Positions 51,714 to 60,296 of a stretch of DNA of 64,000 nucleotides are shown here, piece by piece. The DNA comes from JABDMH01 sp964428345 (GTDB lineage: Bacteria; Bacteroidota; Bacteroidia; Chitinophagales; Saprospiraceae). Both the position numbers and the translations under genes were made by a program. Below the pieces are notes generated by a model that was given only the letters and a program-made list of their open reading frames with translations, was not told the origin of the DNA and did not search any database. The stretch is taken from assembly GCA_964428345.1 (NCBI GenBank), contig CAYRYD010000013.1, positions 1-64,000 of the forward strand, written 5' to 3'. Each line of letters starts with the position of its first letter. Positions within the stretch are counted from its first letter, which is position 1.

Positions 51714-52552
51714 AGTTTGTTGTTGGTTGTAAGGTGAAAAGCTGCCAGCGCTTCAATCGGTTTTCTCAGGATTCTCCCTAATCGGAGATCGTGTCTTTCC
51801 AGGCACTTTTCAAATTCGCCACAAAAATAAAAAGCTATCGAACCTACCGCATTTATTTTTGATTTTCTTGGGAAATGGTGCAAGTGAAAACGGGTGAAAT
51901 CAGTAAAGGCTTCATCCAGCATTTCTTGGATAAATGGCTGATCTTTAACCTTTAAAAGTGGTTCGGTCAGGCTTGCCAGGAATTGATTGGGTGCCGGTTG
52001 TTCTTTGAAAAACCGAAGAAAATCAAGCCGGTCTGCCGGCAAAACCGAGGCAAAGTGTTCTTTTAACCCCGATGGCAACAATTCATAATAAAAACAGCGA
52101 ACCAATCGCCTTCCGATATCCATACCACTTCCCTCATCACCCAGCGGATAGCCTAGTGAATGCCCACTTTGCAAGACATCCCCATTATAATAACAGGCAT
52201 TGCTGCCAGTTCCCAGGATGGCAACCACCCCCTCTTCCCGGCCACAGAGTGCCCGGGCTGCTCCCAGCAAATCGGAAGCAAATTCGATCCTTCCCACCCG
52301 GAGAAACTGCCGGAAACGCGATTGCATGGTCTGCAATTGGGTATTAATGCCGACGCCGGCACCATAGTAGAAGACATCCACTTCGGCTGATCCCACTTCC
52401 CGGAGTAACCCCTTAAGCAAGCTGTCCAGCCGTTCTTCCGCTTGCGAAACCGGATTGTAACCACCCAGGGAAAAGGCATGTTGAGCAGCATCAAGGGTCA
52501 AAATCCAGTCGGAACCAGTGGCTCCGATATCGCCAATTAATTGTGCCTTCAT
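51710..52552 (-). CDS. BadF/BadG-family sugar kinase, N-acetylglucosamine kinase-like
   Basis: 280 residues. ASKHA ATPase fold: phosphate-1 loop LIGDIGATGSDWIL, middle GVVAILGTGSNACYYNGD, GYPLGDEGSGMDIGRRLVRCF with conserved Gly/Asp of the sugar-kinase type, and a C-terminal VGSIAFYFCGEF. Similar Bacteroidota proteins are called N-acetylglucosamine kinase; the exact sugar is not proven. Overlaps the pfkA ATG by four bases, so glycan-sugar phosphorylation and upper glycolysis are co-expressed. Confidence 0.82.
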   Translation of the reverse strand: MKAQLIGDIGATGSDWILTLDAAQHAFSLGGYNPVSQAEERLDSLLKGLLREVGSAEVDVFYYGAGVGINTQLQTMQSRFRQFLRVGRIEFASDLLGAARALCGREEGVVAILGTGSNACYYNGDVLQSGHSLGYPLGDEGSGMDIGRRLVRCFYYELLPSGLKEHFASVLPADRLDFLRFFKEQPAPNQFLASLTEPLLKVKDQPFIQEMLDEAFTDFTRFHLHHFPRKSKINAVGSIAFYFCGEFEKCLERHDLRLGRILRKPIEALAAFHLTTNNKL

Positions 52553-52664
52553 GATTCTGAAAATAACAGTTCAATGGACGGAGAATTTCCTGGGAGGACA
52601 ATGGAGGTATTGTTCATTTTTAACGGAGTTACCTGTTTCGGTGTAATCCACCAGACAGGCGGCA

Positions 52665-53612
52665 TCATTGGAATTTTTCGAATTTAATGGTAAAAATAGA
52701 TGTTTCTTTCCGTTTTACAGGAACATTCCAAAATCCCTCGAAAACGATCCGGGCAGGGAAATACCGGTCTGCTACCTTCTGCAGTTCAATCTGCATCTTT
52801 ATATCAAACTGATACAGGGCTTTATAGTGAGCCAGCCGGTAACATCTGTCCAACACCTGAAAATCCTTCCTAGAAAAGTAGGTGATCAGCTCTTTGATTA
52901 CCGTCCGGTTATTCTGCTTTCGCTCATATTCCGGTTTAAGTCTGACTTCAAAAACATAGGCATCCATCGTATCGGAATACCGGACCGAGTTGATAAAAAA
53001 ATGATACCGGTTTATCATTTTCTCCGAAAATATTTCGGTCTTATCTCCAATCAGGGGAATATCGCTGTGGGATCCTGGTGCAAATATCAATTTTTTAAGT
53101 TCAGCCACATGACCTTCCATACCCTCTCCTTCAAAGCTGACAGGATCCGCATTGACCTCGAGATGGCACGTGGTATCATGCAGTAAAAACAGGCGATCAT
53201 AGAGATCATAAGTATAATATCTGGTGTCATCTTTTCTTTTTCTCCGGAAATTTCCATCGATATTCTCTTCTAATTTCTCCTGAAACCGGCATTGGTTCTT
53301 TATGTGCTGATGGTAGCGGGCATCATAGGTTGCCGATTCCCGGTTTTTCCGGTCGAAGAAAGTCATGTGGGTCGAAAAAAAATAATCCGCTACCCGCAGG
53401 TTGCTAAACGCCCGGTAGAATGTCTCGTCTTTTCTGACCATATCGATAAAATCCTCAACCGAAAAGTCCTGTCTGGATGCTTTCACCACGACGGAATCCA
53501 TAAATACAATCCTGGCAATTTCGCTGGTAATGGTATCCTGTGCGAAAACGCTGGCTGGCATCCAGTAACTGACCACCATAAAAATCACCGCAAAAAAAGT
53601 TTTGTACGTCAT
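52665..53612 (-). CDS. Secreted hypothetical protein, 315 aa
   Basis: Signal peptide MTYKTFFAVIFMVVSYWMPASVFAQ. The mature part is rich in charged and aromatic residues, with D-x-Y patterns (DDTRYYTYDLYDRLFLLHDTTCHLEV, in outline) and a C-terminal series of beta strands (FEVRLKPEYE, VIKELITYFSRKDFQVLDRCYRL, RIVFEGFWNVPVKRKETSIFTIKFEKF). The tail resembles proteins of Bacteroidota that follow carboxypeptidase-like domains, but the usual N-terminal sandwich is missing. No confident function. Divergent from the acyl-CoA dehydrogenase gene. Confidence 0.65.
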   Translation of the reverse strand: MTYKTFFAVIFMVVSYWMPASVFAQDTITSEIARIVFMDSVVVKASRQDFSVEDFIDMVRKDETFYRAFSNLRVADYFFSTHMTFFDRKNRESATYDARYHQHIKNQCRFQEKLEENIDGNFRRKRKDDTRYYTYDLYDRLFLLHDTTCHLEVNADPVSFEGEGMEGHVAELKKLIFAPGSHSDIPLIGDKTEIFSEKMINRYHFFINSVRYSDTMDAYVFEVRLKPEYERKQNNRTVIKELITYFSRKDFQVLDRCYRLAHYKALYQFDIKMQIELQKVADRYFPARIVFEGFWNVPVKRKETSIFTIKFEKFQ

Positions 53613-53713
53613 AGTCTGGCATCCTGTACAACGAGGGGAAAGTATAAAAAATTTTCACCGTCCGTTTAGGGCTATCAATTGGAGGCCATTAGTCTGCATC
53701 CGGAAAAAACCAT

Positions 53714-53721
53714 TAGTTTTG
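53714..53721 (+). promoter_or_regulatory. Bacteroidota -7 element TAGTTTTG
   Basis: A TAnnTTTG match 26 bases before the ATG of the acyl-CoA dehydrogenase gene. No -33 motif of good spacing was seen. Confidence 0.35.
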
Positions 53722-53747
53722 CCGGCATCAATCAATTATAATTGAAT

Positions 53748-54599
53748 ATGGTCAAAAAAGTTGCCGTGATTGGTGCCGGAACCATGGGTAATGGTATTGC
53801 CCACGTTTTTGCATTACACCATTATCCGGTGGTTTTGGTGGATATTTCAGAAGTGCAGATCGATAAAGCGCTCGGAATGATCAGCAGAAACCTTGACCGT
53901 ATGCTTCAGAAAAACCAAATTTCACCGGAAGATAAAATTAAAACCCTGCTCAATATCACATCCAGTACCGACCTGCCTGCTGCGGTAGAAGACATGGACC
54001 TGGTCATTGAAGCAGTATCGGAAAATGAAGATTTAAAGAAGAAAATTTTTAGCCAATTAAGTGCGCATTGCAAACCCGGTTGTATCCTGGCCACCAATAC
54101 CTCTTCCATTTCGATCACCAGGCTGGCTTCCGGTATAACCCATCCGGAACGGGTCATTGGTATGCATTTTATGAATCCGGTGCCAGTGATGAAACTGATT
54201 GAGGTAATCCGTGGCCATCAGACCAACGATGCGGTGACCAGGACGGTTATGGAAATGGGTAAAGAACTGGACAAGACCCCGGTTGAAGTACGCGATTATC
54301 CTGGTTTTATATCCAACCGGATCCTCATGCCGATGATTAATGAGGCGATTTGGACCCTACACGAAGGAATTGCTGACAAGCAGGCGATCGACACGATTCT
54401 GAAACTCGGGATGGGACATCCGATGGGCCCACTGGAGCTGGCAGATTTTATCGGTCTCGATGTTTGTCTGGCAATACTCATGGTTTTATATCAGGGATAT
54501 GGCAATCCTAAATACGCACCTTGTCCCCTGCTCGTGAATATGGTCCATGCTGGTCTCTTGGGCAGAAAGTCAGGTGAAGGCTTCTACCGCTACGGGTAA
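53748..54599 (+). CDS. 3-hydroxyacyl-CoA (3-hydroxybutyryl-CoA) dehydrogenase
   Basis: 283 residues, normal length for the stand-alone enzyme. NAD loop VAVIGAGTMGNGIAHVFA, then VEDMDLVIEAVSENEDLKKKIF, catalytic Ser in NTSSISITRLA and His in GMHFMNPVPVMKLIE, with Glu and Asn as expected. The C-terminal 3HCDH domain has DYPGFISNRILMPMINEAIW and MGHPMGPLELADFIGLD. Oxidises 3-hydroxyacyl-CoA with NAD in fatty-acid or butyrate-type pathways. TTG two codons upstream is possible but ATG at 53748 is preferred. Isolated gene. Confidence 0.92.
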   Translation: MVKKVAVIGAGTMGNGIAHVFALHHYPVVLVDISEVQIDKALGMISRNLDRMLQKNQISPEDKIKTLLNITSSTDLPAAVEDMDLVIEAVSENEDLKKKIFSQLSAHCKPGCILATNTSSISITRLASGITHPERVIGMHFMNPVPVMKLIEVIRGHQTNDAVTRTVMEMGKELDKTPVEVRDYPGFISNRILMPMINEAIWTLHEGIADKQAIDTILKLGMGHPMGPLELADFIGLDVCLAILMVLYQGYGNPKYAPCPLLVNMVHAGLLGRKSGEGFYRYG

Positions 54600-54620
54600 A
54601 AATAAGCCTCCGTTCGTGCT

Positions 54621-55667
54621 TCAGGCCTTGGTCAGTGTAAATCCAAATGTTGAACCAACGTTTGGCGAACTCCGCACATTGATCGTCTGGTTATGAGCTT
54701 CGATGATGTGTTTTACGATGGAAAGACCCAGGCCTGAACCTCCGGCTTCCCGCGAACGGCTTTTATCAACACGGTAAAAACGATCAAAGACGTGTTTCAG
54801 ATGTTCCTGGCTGATACCCAAACCATTATCTGCTACCTCAATCAATATGTTTTTATCCATATCATAAAATCCAACCTTGGTAAATCCGTTGGCTCTTCCA
54901 TATTTTATGGAATTAAGCACCAGGTTATCCAGGACCTGACGGATGTATTCACGATCAGCCTTTACCTGGTATGACTGGGCGGCCCCCTCTTTAAAGAGGA
55001 GTTGAATATTCCTCCGTTGGGCTGTCATTTCATGCGACTCGAAAACTTCTTTTACCAGATCCCTGATATCGAATTTCCGGATATCGAGTACCAGATTTCC
55101 CGATTCCAGTTTGGAGATGGTTTCAAGATCGTCGACGATGGTAATCAGCCTGTCGACATTCTTTGCCGTGCGATCCAGGTACTTCAAATTTATGGTTGGA
55201 TCCTGCAATCCACCGTCGATCAGGGTGTGAATATATCCCTGAATATTAAAGATCGGCGTTTTTAATTCATGAGATACATTTCCCAAAAAATCTCTCCGAT
55301 AATTTTCCAGCGTTTTCAGCTGATCAATTTCCTGCTGACGGTCCTGTGCCCAAAGCGCAACATCTTTTTCCACATCTTCGAAAATATGATCACCGATATC
55401 GATATTTCTCTGCTTCTGACTGGGGTCCAGTTTCAACCGGTGTATGGTTTTATAAATCAATTTAATTTTCCGGAAAATGTATCTTTTAAGAAAGAAAATA
55501 TTGACCAGATAGGCAATGATGATTAAAGCGGCTAAAATGATCAATTCACTCCACCGATACTGATCAAGCCCCATCACAGACAGCAGGAAGTAAAAAAACA
55601 TGATCAGAATACCCGTCACGGTTGCCGAAAAAATGGCAATTTGACGGGGTGTTAAATTCTTGAACAT
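54621..55667 (-). CDS. Membrane sensor histidine kinase (PhoR-like)
   Basis: 348 residues. Two N-terminal membrane helices (FSATVTGILIMFFYFLLSV, LIILAALIIIAYLVNIFF) with almost no loop between. Then a HAMP-less linker, HisKA with phospho-His in FLGNVSHELKTPIFNIQGYIHTL, and HATPase motifs LVLNSIKYGR, VADNGLGIS, GGSGLGLSIVKHIIEAH. The ATG overlaps the response-regulator stop by one base (TAATG). The class fits PhoR, though phosphate sensing is not shown. Ends near the convergent acyl-CoA dehydrogenase gene. Confidence 0.9.
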   Translation of the reverse strand: MFKNLTPRQIAIFSATVTGILIMFFYFLLSVMGLDQYRWSELIILAALIIIAYLVNIFFLKRYIFRKIKLIYKTIHRLKLDPSQKQRNIDIGDHIFEDVEKDVALWAQDRQQEIDQLKTLENYRRDFLGNVSHELKTPIFNIQGYIHTLIDGGLQDPTINLKYLDRTAKNVDRLITIVDDLETISKLESGNLVLDIRKFDIRDLVKEVFESHEMTAQRRNIQLLFKEGAAQSYQVKADREYIRQVLDNLVLNSIKYGRANGFTKVGFYDMDKNILIEVADNGLGISQEHLKHVFDRFYRVDKSRSREAGGSGLGLSIVKHIIEAHNQTINVRSSPNVGSTFGFTLTKA

Positions 55668-56353
55668 TAAATCTCAATTTTATAGCCGATGCCCTTCAAC
55701 GTTTTAATGTAACTATCACCGACTTTTTCACGGATCCGGCGTACGTGAACATCGATGGTGCGTTCGCCTACGATAATCTCTGAATCCCAGATTTTTCGAA
55801 AAATTTCCTGACGGCTGAAGACTTTACCTGGTGCCGACATCAATAATTCCAGGATCTGAAATTCCTTTTTTGCCAGATCTATTGGTTCTCCTTTCAGGGT
55901 CACCTCAAATTTGACCCTGTCCAGAATGAGATCGCCCAATTCGTAAGTATTTTCTTCTTCTCTCTGCCTTTGCTTCCGCCTGAGCAGAGCGTTCAGACGG
56001 CTACGCAATACATTGGGCTTTATCGGTTTGACAATAAAATCATCTCCACCGTGATCCAGCGCGGCAACCTGCGTATAATCTTCACCCCGGGCGGTCAGAA
56101 AGGCAATCATGGTGTTATCGAAGCCGGGATCTTCCCGCAACTGCCGGCATACTTCAATACCATCGAGATCGGGCATCATCACATCGAGGAGGATCAGGTC
56201 TGGTTTAAAATCTTTTGCCTTTTCGAGACCTTCCCTCCCATTTTCGGCCGTTTCGATCCGGTATCCATCTTTTTTCAGATTGTAGGTGATAAAATTCAGG
56301 ACATCTTCTTCGTCATCGATCACCAGTATTTTCGTTTGGTCGGTATCGTTCAT
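55667..56353 (-). CDS. OmpR/PhoB-family response regulator
   Basis: 228 residues. Receiver domain: DDEEDVLNFI, phospho-Asp in LILLDVMMPDLDGIEV, Lys in DFIVKPIKP. C-terminal winged helix: DLAKKEFQILELLMSAPGKVFSRQEIFRKIW, then GERTIDVHVRRIREKVG, IKTLKGIGYKI. A PhoB-like transcription factor partnered by the histidine kinase downstream. Preceded in the operon by the DUF4296 and sixA genes. Confidence 0.92.
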   Translation of the reverse strand: MNDTDQTKILVIDDEEDVLNFITYNLKKDGYRIETAENGREGLEKAKDFKPDLILLDVMMPDLDGIEVCRQLREDPGFDNTMIAFLTARGEDYTQVAALDHGGDDFIVKPIKPNVLRSRLNALLRRKQRQREEENTYELGDLILDRVKFEVTLKGEPIDLAKKEFQILELLMSAPGKVFSRQEIFRKIWDSEIIVGERTIDVHVRRIREKVGDSYIKTLKGIGYKIEI

Positions 56354-56368
56354 CGAAAATTCAGTTTT

Positions 56369-56737
56369 TTATCCCGAAGGTGGTGAGACGTTGTCGGAGA
56401 TCCGGTTTTCGAGATAATCCATCCGGTCCATCATCAGATCGAAGATGGAATCAAGTTTTTGCGGATGAGCATATATCCAATTGATATTCTGATCCAAAAT
56501 TTCCTGGGTAATCTGATATTTATCGAGAATCTGACGACTGTATGCTTTGCCGACACTGTCCTTGACCGATCCTGCAGTCTGATTAAAAGCTGCATTTAAG
56601 ATATAACTATCCGTCAATAGATTGATCAGTACCGAGTCGGTCAGGAGGACCTCAGGGGGTTCTATCTGTTTTTTTACGCAGGCTGGCAAACCAAAAATCA
56701 GCATGATTAGCCCCGTTAATTGAATAAAATACTTCAT
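56369..56737 (-). CDS. DUF4296 lipoprotein
   Basis: 122 residues. Lipobox in IFGLPACVKK. The mature part fits DUF4296: LLTDSVLINLLTDSYILNAAFN, then YSRQILDKYQITQEILDQNINWIYAHPQKLDSIFDLMMDRM, in outline. Function unknown; restricted to Bacteroidota as far as I know. Placed between sixA and the PhoB-like gene, with 0 and 15 bases to its neighbours, so it is co-transcribed. Confidence 0.85.
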   Translation of the reverse strand: MKYFIQLTGLIMLIFGLPACVKKQIEPPEVLLTDSVLINLLTDSYILNAAFNQTAGSVKDSVGKAYSRQILDKYQITQEILDQNINWIYAHPQKLDSIFDLMMDRMDYLENRISDNVSPPSG

Positions 56738-57238
56738 TTAAATCAATCCAAACATTTTTGGGTAGTAGAAATCCGTCATCCGGCCAAGTCCCGGTTCGAT
56801 TTCTTTCCATTTACCGACATCAAATTCTATTTTGGCGATGCCGCAAGTAGGTATGTTATCAACAGATCCTCCGGAGAAACGGTTTAAAAAATCGGTCATG
56901 CCGGGATTATGTCCAAAAATAGCCACTTTCTCCAGGTCGTTTGATATCTCCTGGACAACCTGTTGAATCTGGGACGGAGAGGCCAGATAAAGCCTGCCAT
57001 CCTTCTTTATCTCACCCTTGCCCAGATGGTACACCTTTCCAAAGATCTTTGCCGTGGACCGTGCTCTTTTAGCCGGACTGGAAATAAACAATCGAATATC
57101 CGGATCTTTGTCATAAAGCATCCGGGCCATATTGGGGGCATCGCGTTTTCCCCTTTCATTTAAAGGTCGTTTATCATCCGAAAGTGTATAGTCATCCCAA
57201 CTGGACTTGGCATGACGTACCAGATAGAGCGTTTTCAT
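56738..57238 (-). CDS. sixA: SixA-like histidine phosphatase
   Basis: 166 residues. Catalytic RHG-type motif LVRHAKSSWDD, second basic motif LFISSPAKRARSTAKIF, and the later VAIFGHNPGMTDFLNRF with the conserved His. This is the small SixA branch of phosphoglycerate-mutase-like phosphatases, which removes phosphate from phosphohistidine or small substrates. It heads a four-gene run with DUF4296 and a two-component pair, which suggests a link to phosphorelay control. Confidence 0.85.
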   Translation of the reverse strand: MKTLYLVRHAKSSWDDYTLSDDKRPLNERGKRDAPNMARMLYDKDPDIRLFISSPAKRARSTAKIFGKVYHLGKGEIKKDGRLYLASPSQIQQVVQEISNDLEKVAIFGHNPGMTDFLNRFSGGSVDNIPTCGIAKIEFDVGKWKEIEPGLGRMTDFYYPKMFGLI

Positions 57239-57368
57239 AATTGTAAATGTACAAATGTCCGGTGATGTTCCATGCCTCTAAATTCCGGGATTGAACTGAA
57301 TTACTCCGGTTTTTTCCGATATTTAAAAGCGATCCGGAGCTTTGGCTCTTTCAGTTTGTCCATTTTTT

Positions 57369-60266
57369 ATGATGCGTGGAATTATCATTACTTGCTTAGT
57401 ATCACTGCTGCTTGGTTGCCAAACGGAAGATGTGGCTTTCACTTTGCCGGATATCGTCGACTTCAATTTACACATCCGGCCCGTACTGAGCAACAACTGC
57501 TACGTATGTCATGGACCGGATATCAGTAGCCGGAAAGCCGATCTACGCCTGGATCTTGAGGCTTTCGTGAAAGGACGCACCAACTCCGGGCACCGGCCTG
57601 TGGTGGAAGGGAATGCCCGGAGAAGCGAATTGTACCGCCGGATCTCGAGCGATGATCCGGAAAACATCATGCCTCCACCGGAGACTAATCGGTCACTGAC
57701 TGACTACGAAATTGCGCTGATTGGAAAATGGATCGATCAGGGTGCCGGTTGGAAAAAGCACTGGGCATTTATCCCTCCGTCCGAACAGGAGCGGCAAGAT
57801 CCGGAAGGACATCCGGTCGATTATTTTATCGACCAGCGTCTGCAGACAAAGGGTTTGGTACGTGCTGAGACAGCCGCCAATTCAGGACTGGCCCGTCGAT
57901 TGTCATTTATCCTGACCGGATTACCACCACAACGGGAAGATTTGACACTGGACCTGTCAGATCCCGGCATCTACGGAGCCTATGTTGACCGTCTTCTCGC
58001 TTCTCCCCACTACGGAGAACGCTGGGCCCGGCATTGGATGGATCTGGCCCGGTATGCGGAAGGGCGGGGACACGAATTTGATTATCCGGTGATCGGAGCC
58101 TGGCACTATCGGGATTACCTCATCCGGGCCTTTAATGCCGACGTACCTTATGATGCCATGGTCAAAGAACAACTGGCCGGTGATTTAATGAATCCTCCGC
58201 GGTATAATCCGGACCAGGGCTTCAACGAATCGGTTCTGGGCACTGTCTTCCTCAATATGGGTGAAGGCAAACACAGCCCCGTCGATACGAAAGATGAGGA
58301 GAAAATCCGCATTGACAATATGATCGATGTGACATCCAAAACCTTTTTGGGCCTTACGGTTGCCTGTTCCCGATGCCACGATCATAAATTTGATGACATA
58401 CCCACCACCGACTATTATTCACTTTATGGCATTTTTGAAAGCACCAGGTCGCATTTGTATGTGCCCTATGCTTCCAGTGCCTATCCTGCTCACATCGACA
58501 GTATCCGGCAACTCAGGAAGGAGTTGAAAGACTACCTGAATTCCGTTTCAGAAATTGAAGAGAGACCCGAAGCTTCCCTCATTGCCCGGCAAACCACCTC
58601 GGGATCGAAAATTGATTTCGAGATTCTCGGCGATTTTCGGGGAGGGGATCTCGGAAACTGGACCAGTGATGGATGGTGTTTTGGCGATGCAACCACTTTG
58701 GGAGATGTGGTGGTCGATCCTGAAACAAACCGGGCCGGCATCATAACGGCCGGTAGAGCCAGCAGCCAGAAAATCAGCCGGGGACTATCCGGTGCCCTGC
58801 GGTCTCTTACTTTCACCATTACACACGACTATATACTTTTCAAAGCTTCAGGAAAACAGTCATCCTTCCGGATCATTATGGACAATCTGCAACTGATCCA
58901 GGATCCTATCTACGGAGATCTTGCAAAGGTGGTCAAGGGTGAAAAAGACTCGGTATACGTGTCATATGTCGGTATGTGGAAAGGCCATAAGGCATACATA
59001 GAAATCATGCCAGGCACCTACCGGAGTAAAAACGGTAAGGGACATTATTTTCACCAGGACCCGGATGCCTGGATTGAAGTATCCTATGTTCTGGGTCTGG
59101 ACAGCCTGCCGGCCATTTCCCAGGGTGACCTGCTTCCGGAAAACGGGAAAGGCCGTGTCAGCCAGGAGACGGAAATCCCGGCCCGGATCTGGAGTGACTA
59201 TCAGATCCGCAAAAACCATTTCTCCGGTGTCTTTCAGGATACAACCTTTTTTGCCGGAGTGATCGATGGTGATGTCATTGAAAGTCCGGTCTTTATCCGG
59301 GGCGACCATCAGCAGCCCGGTCCTGACAAAATACCCCATCGATTTCTCACCGCTTTATCAGATCCGGAAAAGGTTTTCCCGGACAGGGGAAGCGGCCGGC
59401 TGGCTTTGGCTGAATCGATTGTCGATCCGTCCAATCCACTGACGGCCCGGGTCATGGTAAACCGGATCTGGCACCACCTTTTTGGCAAAGGATTGGTTAC
59501 TACCGTCGATAATTTTGGATTGCAGGGTAGCCTTCCCTCCCATCCTGAACTACTGGATCATCTGGCTTTGAAATTCATGGCTGACGGTTGGTCTATCAAG
59601 CGACTGATCAAATATATTGTCCTTTCGGAGACTTTCAGGCAAAGTACAGCTTCCGGAGACGAAGCCAGGGATATTGATCCGGAAAACATACTTCTCCACA
59701 GCTTCCCGGTACGTCGTCTGGAAGCTGAGGCCATCCGCGATCACCTGCTGGCCACCAGCGGACGTCTGGATCCCACACTTTACGGTCCATCCGTGCCCTT
59801 GCATCTGACGGAATTCTTACAGGGACGGGGGAGACCTGCGGTATCGGGCCCTTTGGACGGAGCCGGCAGGAGGAGTATTTATCAGGCGATGTGGCGTAAT
59901 TTCTTACCCCCATTTATGACCACCTTTGATATGCCTATCCCATTCAGCACTTTTGGAGACCGTTCGGAGACCAATGTGCCAGCCCAGTCGCTGACGCTCC
60001 TCAATGATCCGTTTGTTCAGCAACAGTCGGCTTTCTGGGCAGCGCGACTGATAAAACAGCACCGAGAAGTAGTGGACCGCATTACAGAAGCCTACCTGAG
60101 AGCCTTCAGCCGCCGTCCAACTCCCGATGAAATCCGGCTGAGTCAGGAATTCATCGCCACCCATCCATTGAATTTTGGAGATAATCCTGATATGGTCGAA
60201 GCAGCGATCTGGACGGATTTTTGTCACTCATTATTTAACATGAAAGAATTTATATACTTATTGTAA
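57369..60266 (+). CDS. PSD1 cytochrome - DUF1549 - DUF1553 lipoprotein
   Basis: 965 residues. Lipobox in VSLLLGCQTED. N-terminal PSD1 (planctomycete cytochrome C) domain with NNCYVCHGPD, then DUF1549 (about 140-350: GERWARHWMDLARYAEGRGHEFDYPV and CSRCHDHKFDDI with its second CxxCH) and DUF1553 (about 670-940: PSNPLTARVMVNRIWHHLFGKGLVTTVDNFGLQGSLPSHPELLDHLA, in outline). A concanavalin-like stretch lies between. Such proteins pair with DUF1501 proteins and are common in Planctomycetes, Verrucomicrobia and marine Bacteroidota; they are thought to act in polymer breakdown, with no tested activity known to me. ATG at 57369 fits the signal better than the earlier in-frame start. Confidence 0.88.
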   Translation: MMRGIIITCLVSLLLGCQTEDVAFTLPDIVDFNLHIRPVLSNNCYVCHGPDISSRKADLRLDLEAFVKGRTNSGHRPVVEGNARRSELYRRISSDDPENIMPPPETNRSLTDYEIALIGKWIDQGAGWKKHWAFIPPSEQERQDPEGHPVDYFIDQRLQTKGLVRAETAANSGLARRLSFILTGLPPQREDLTLDLSDPGIYGAYVDRLLASPHYGERWARHWMDLARYAEGRGHEFDYPVIGAWHYRDYLIRAFNADVPYDAMVKEQLAGDLMNPPRYNPDQGFNESVLGTVFLNMGEGKHSPVDTKDEEKIRIDNMIDVTSKTFLGLTVACSRCHDHKFDDIPTTDYYSLYGIFESTRSHLYVPYASSAYPAHIDSIRQLRKELKDYLNSVSEIEERPEASLIARQTTSGSKIDFEILGDFRGGDLGNWTSDGWCFGDATTLGDVVVDPETNRAGIITAGRASSQKISRGLSGALRSLTFTITHDYILFKASGKQSSFRIIMDNLQLIQDPIYGDLAKVVKGEKDSVYVSYVGMWKGHKAYIEIMPGTYRSKNGKGHYFHQDPDAWIEVSYVLGLDSLPAISQGDLLPENGKGRVSQETEIPARIWSDYQIRKNHFSGVFQDTTFFAGVIDGDVIESPVFIRGDHQQPGPDKIPHRFLTALSDPEKVFPDRGSGRLALAESIVDPSNPLTARVMVNRIWHHLFGKGLVTTVDNFGLQGSLPSHPELLDHLALKFMADGWSIKRLIKYIVLSETFRQSTASGDEARDIDPENILLHSFPVRRLEAEAIRDHLLATSGRLDPTLYGPSVPLHLTEFLQGRGRPAVSGPLDGAGRRSIYQAMWRNFLPPFMTTFDMPIPFSTFGDRSETNVPAQSLTLLNDPFVQQQSAFWAARLIKQHREVVDRITEAYLRAFSRRPTPDEIRLSQEFIATHPLNFGDNPDMVEAAIWTDFCHSLFNMKEFIYLL

Positions 60267-60296
60267 GGAACAATTTCGATGATCTCCAGGTAAAAA

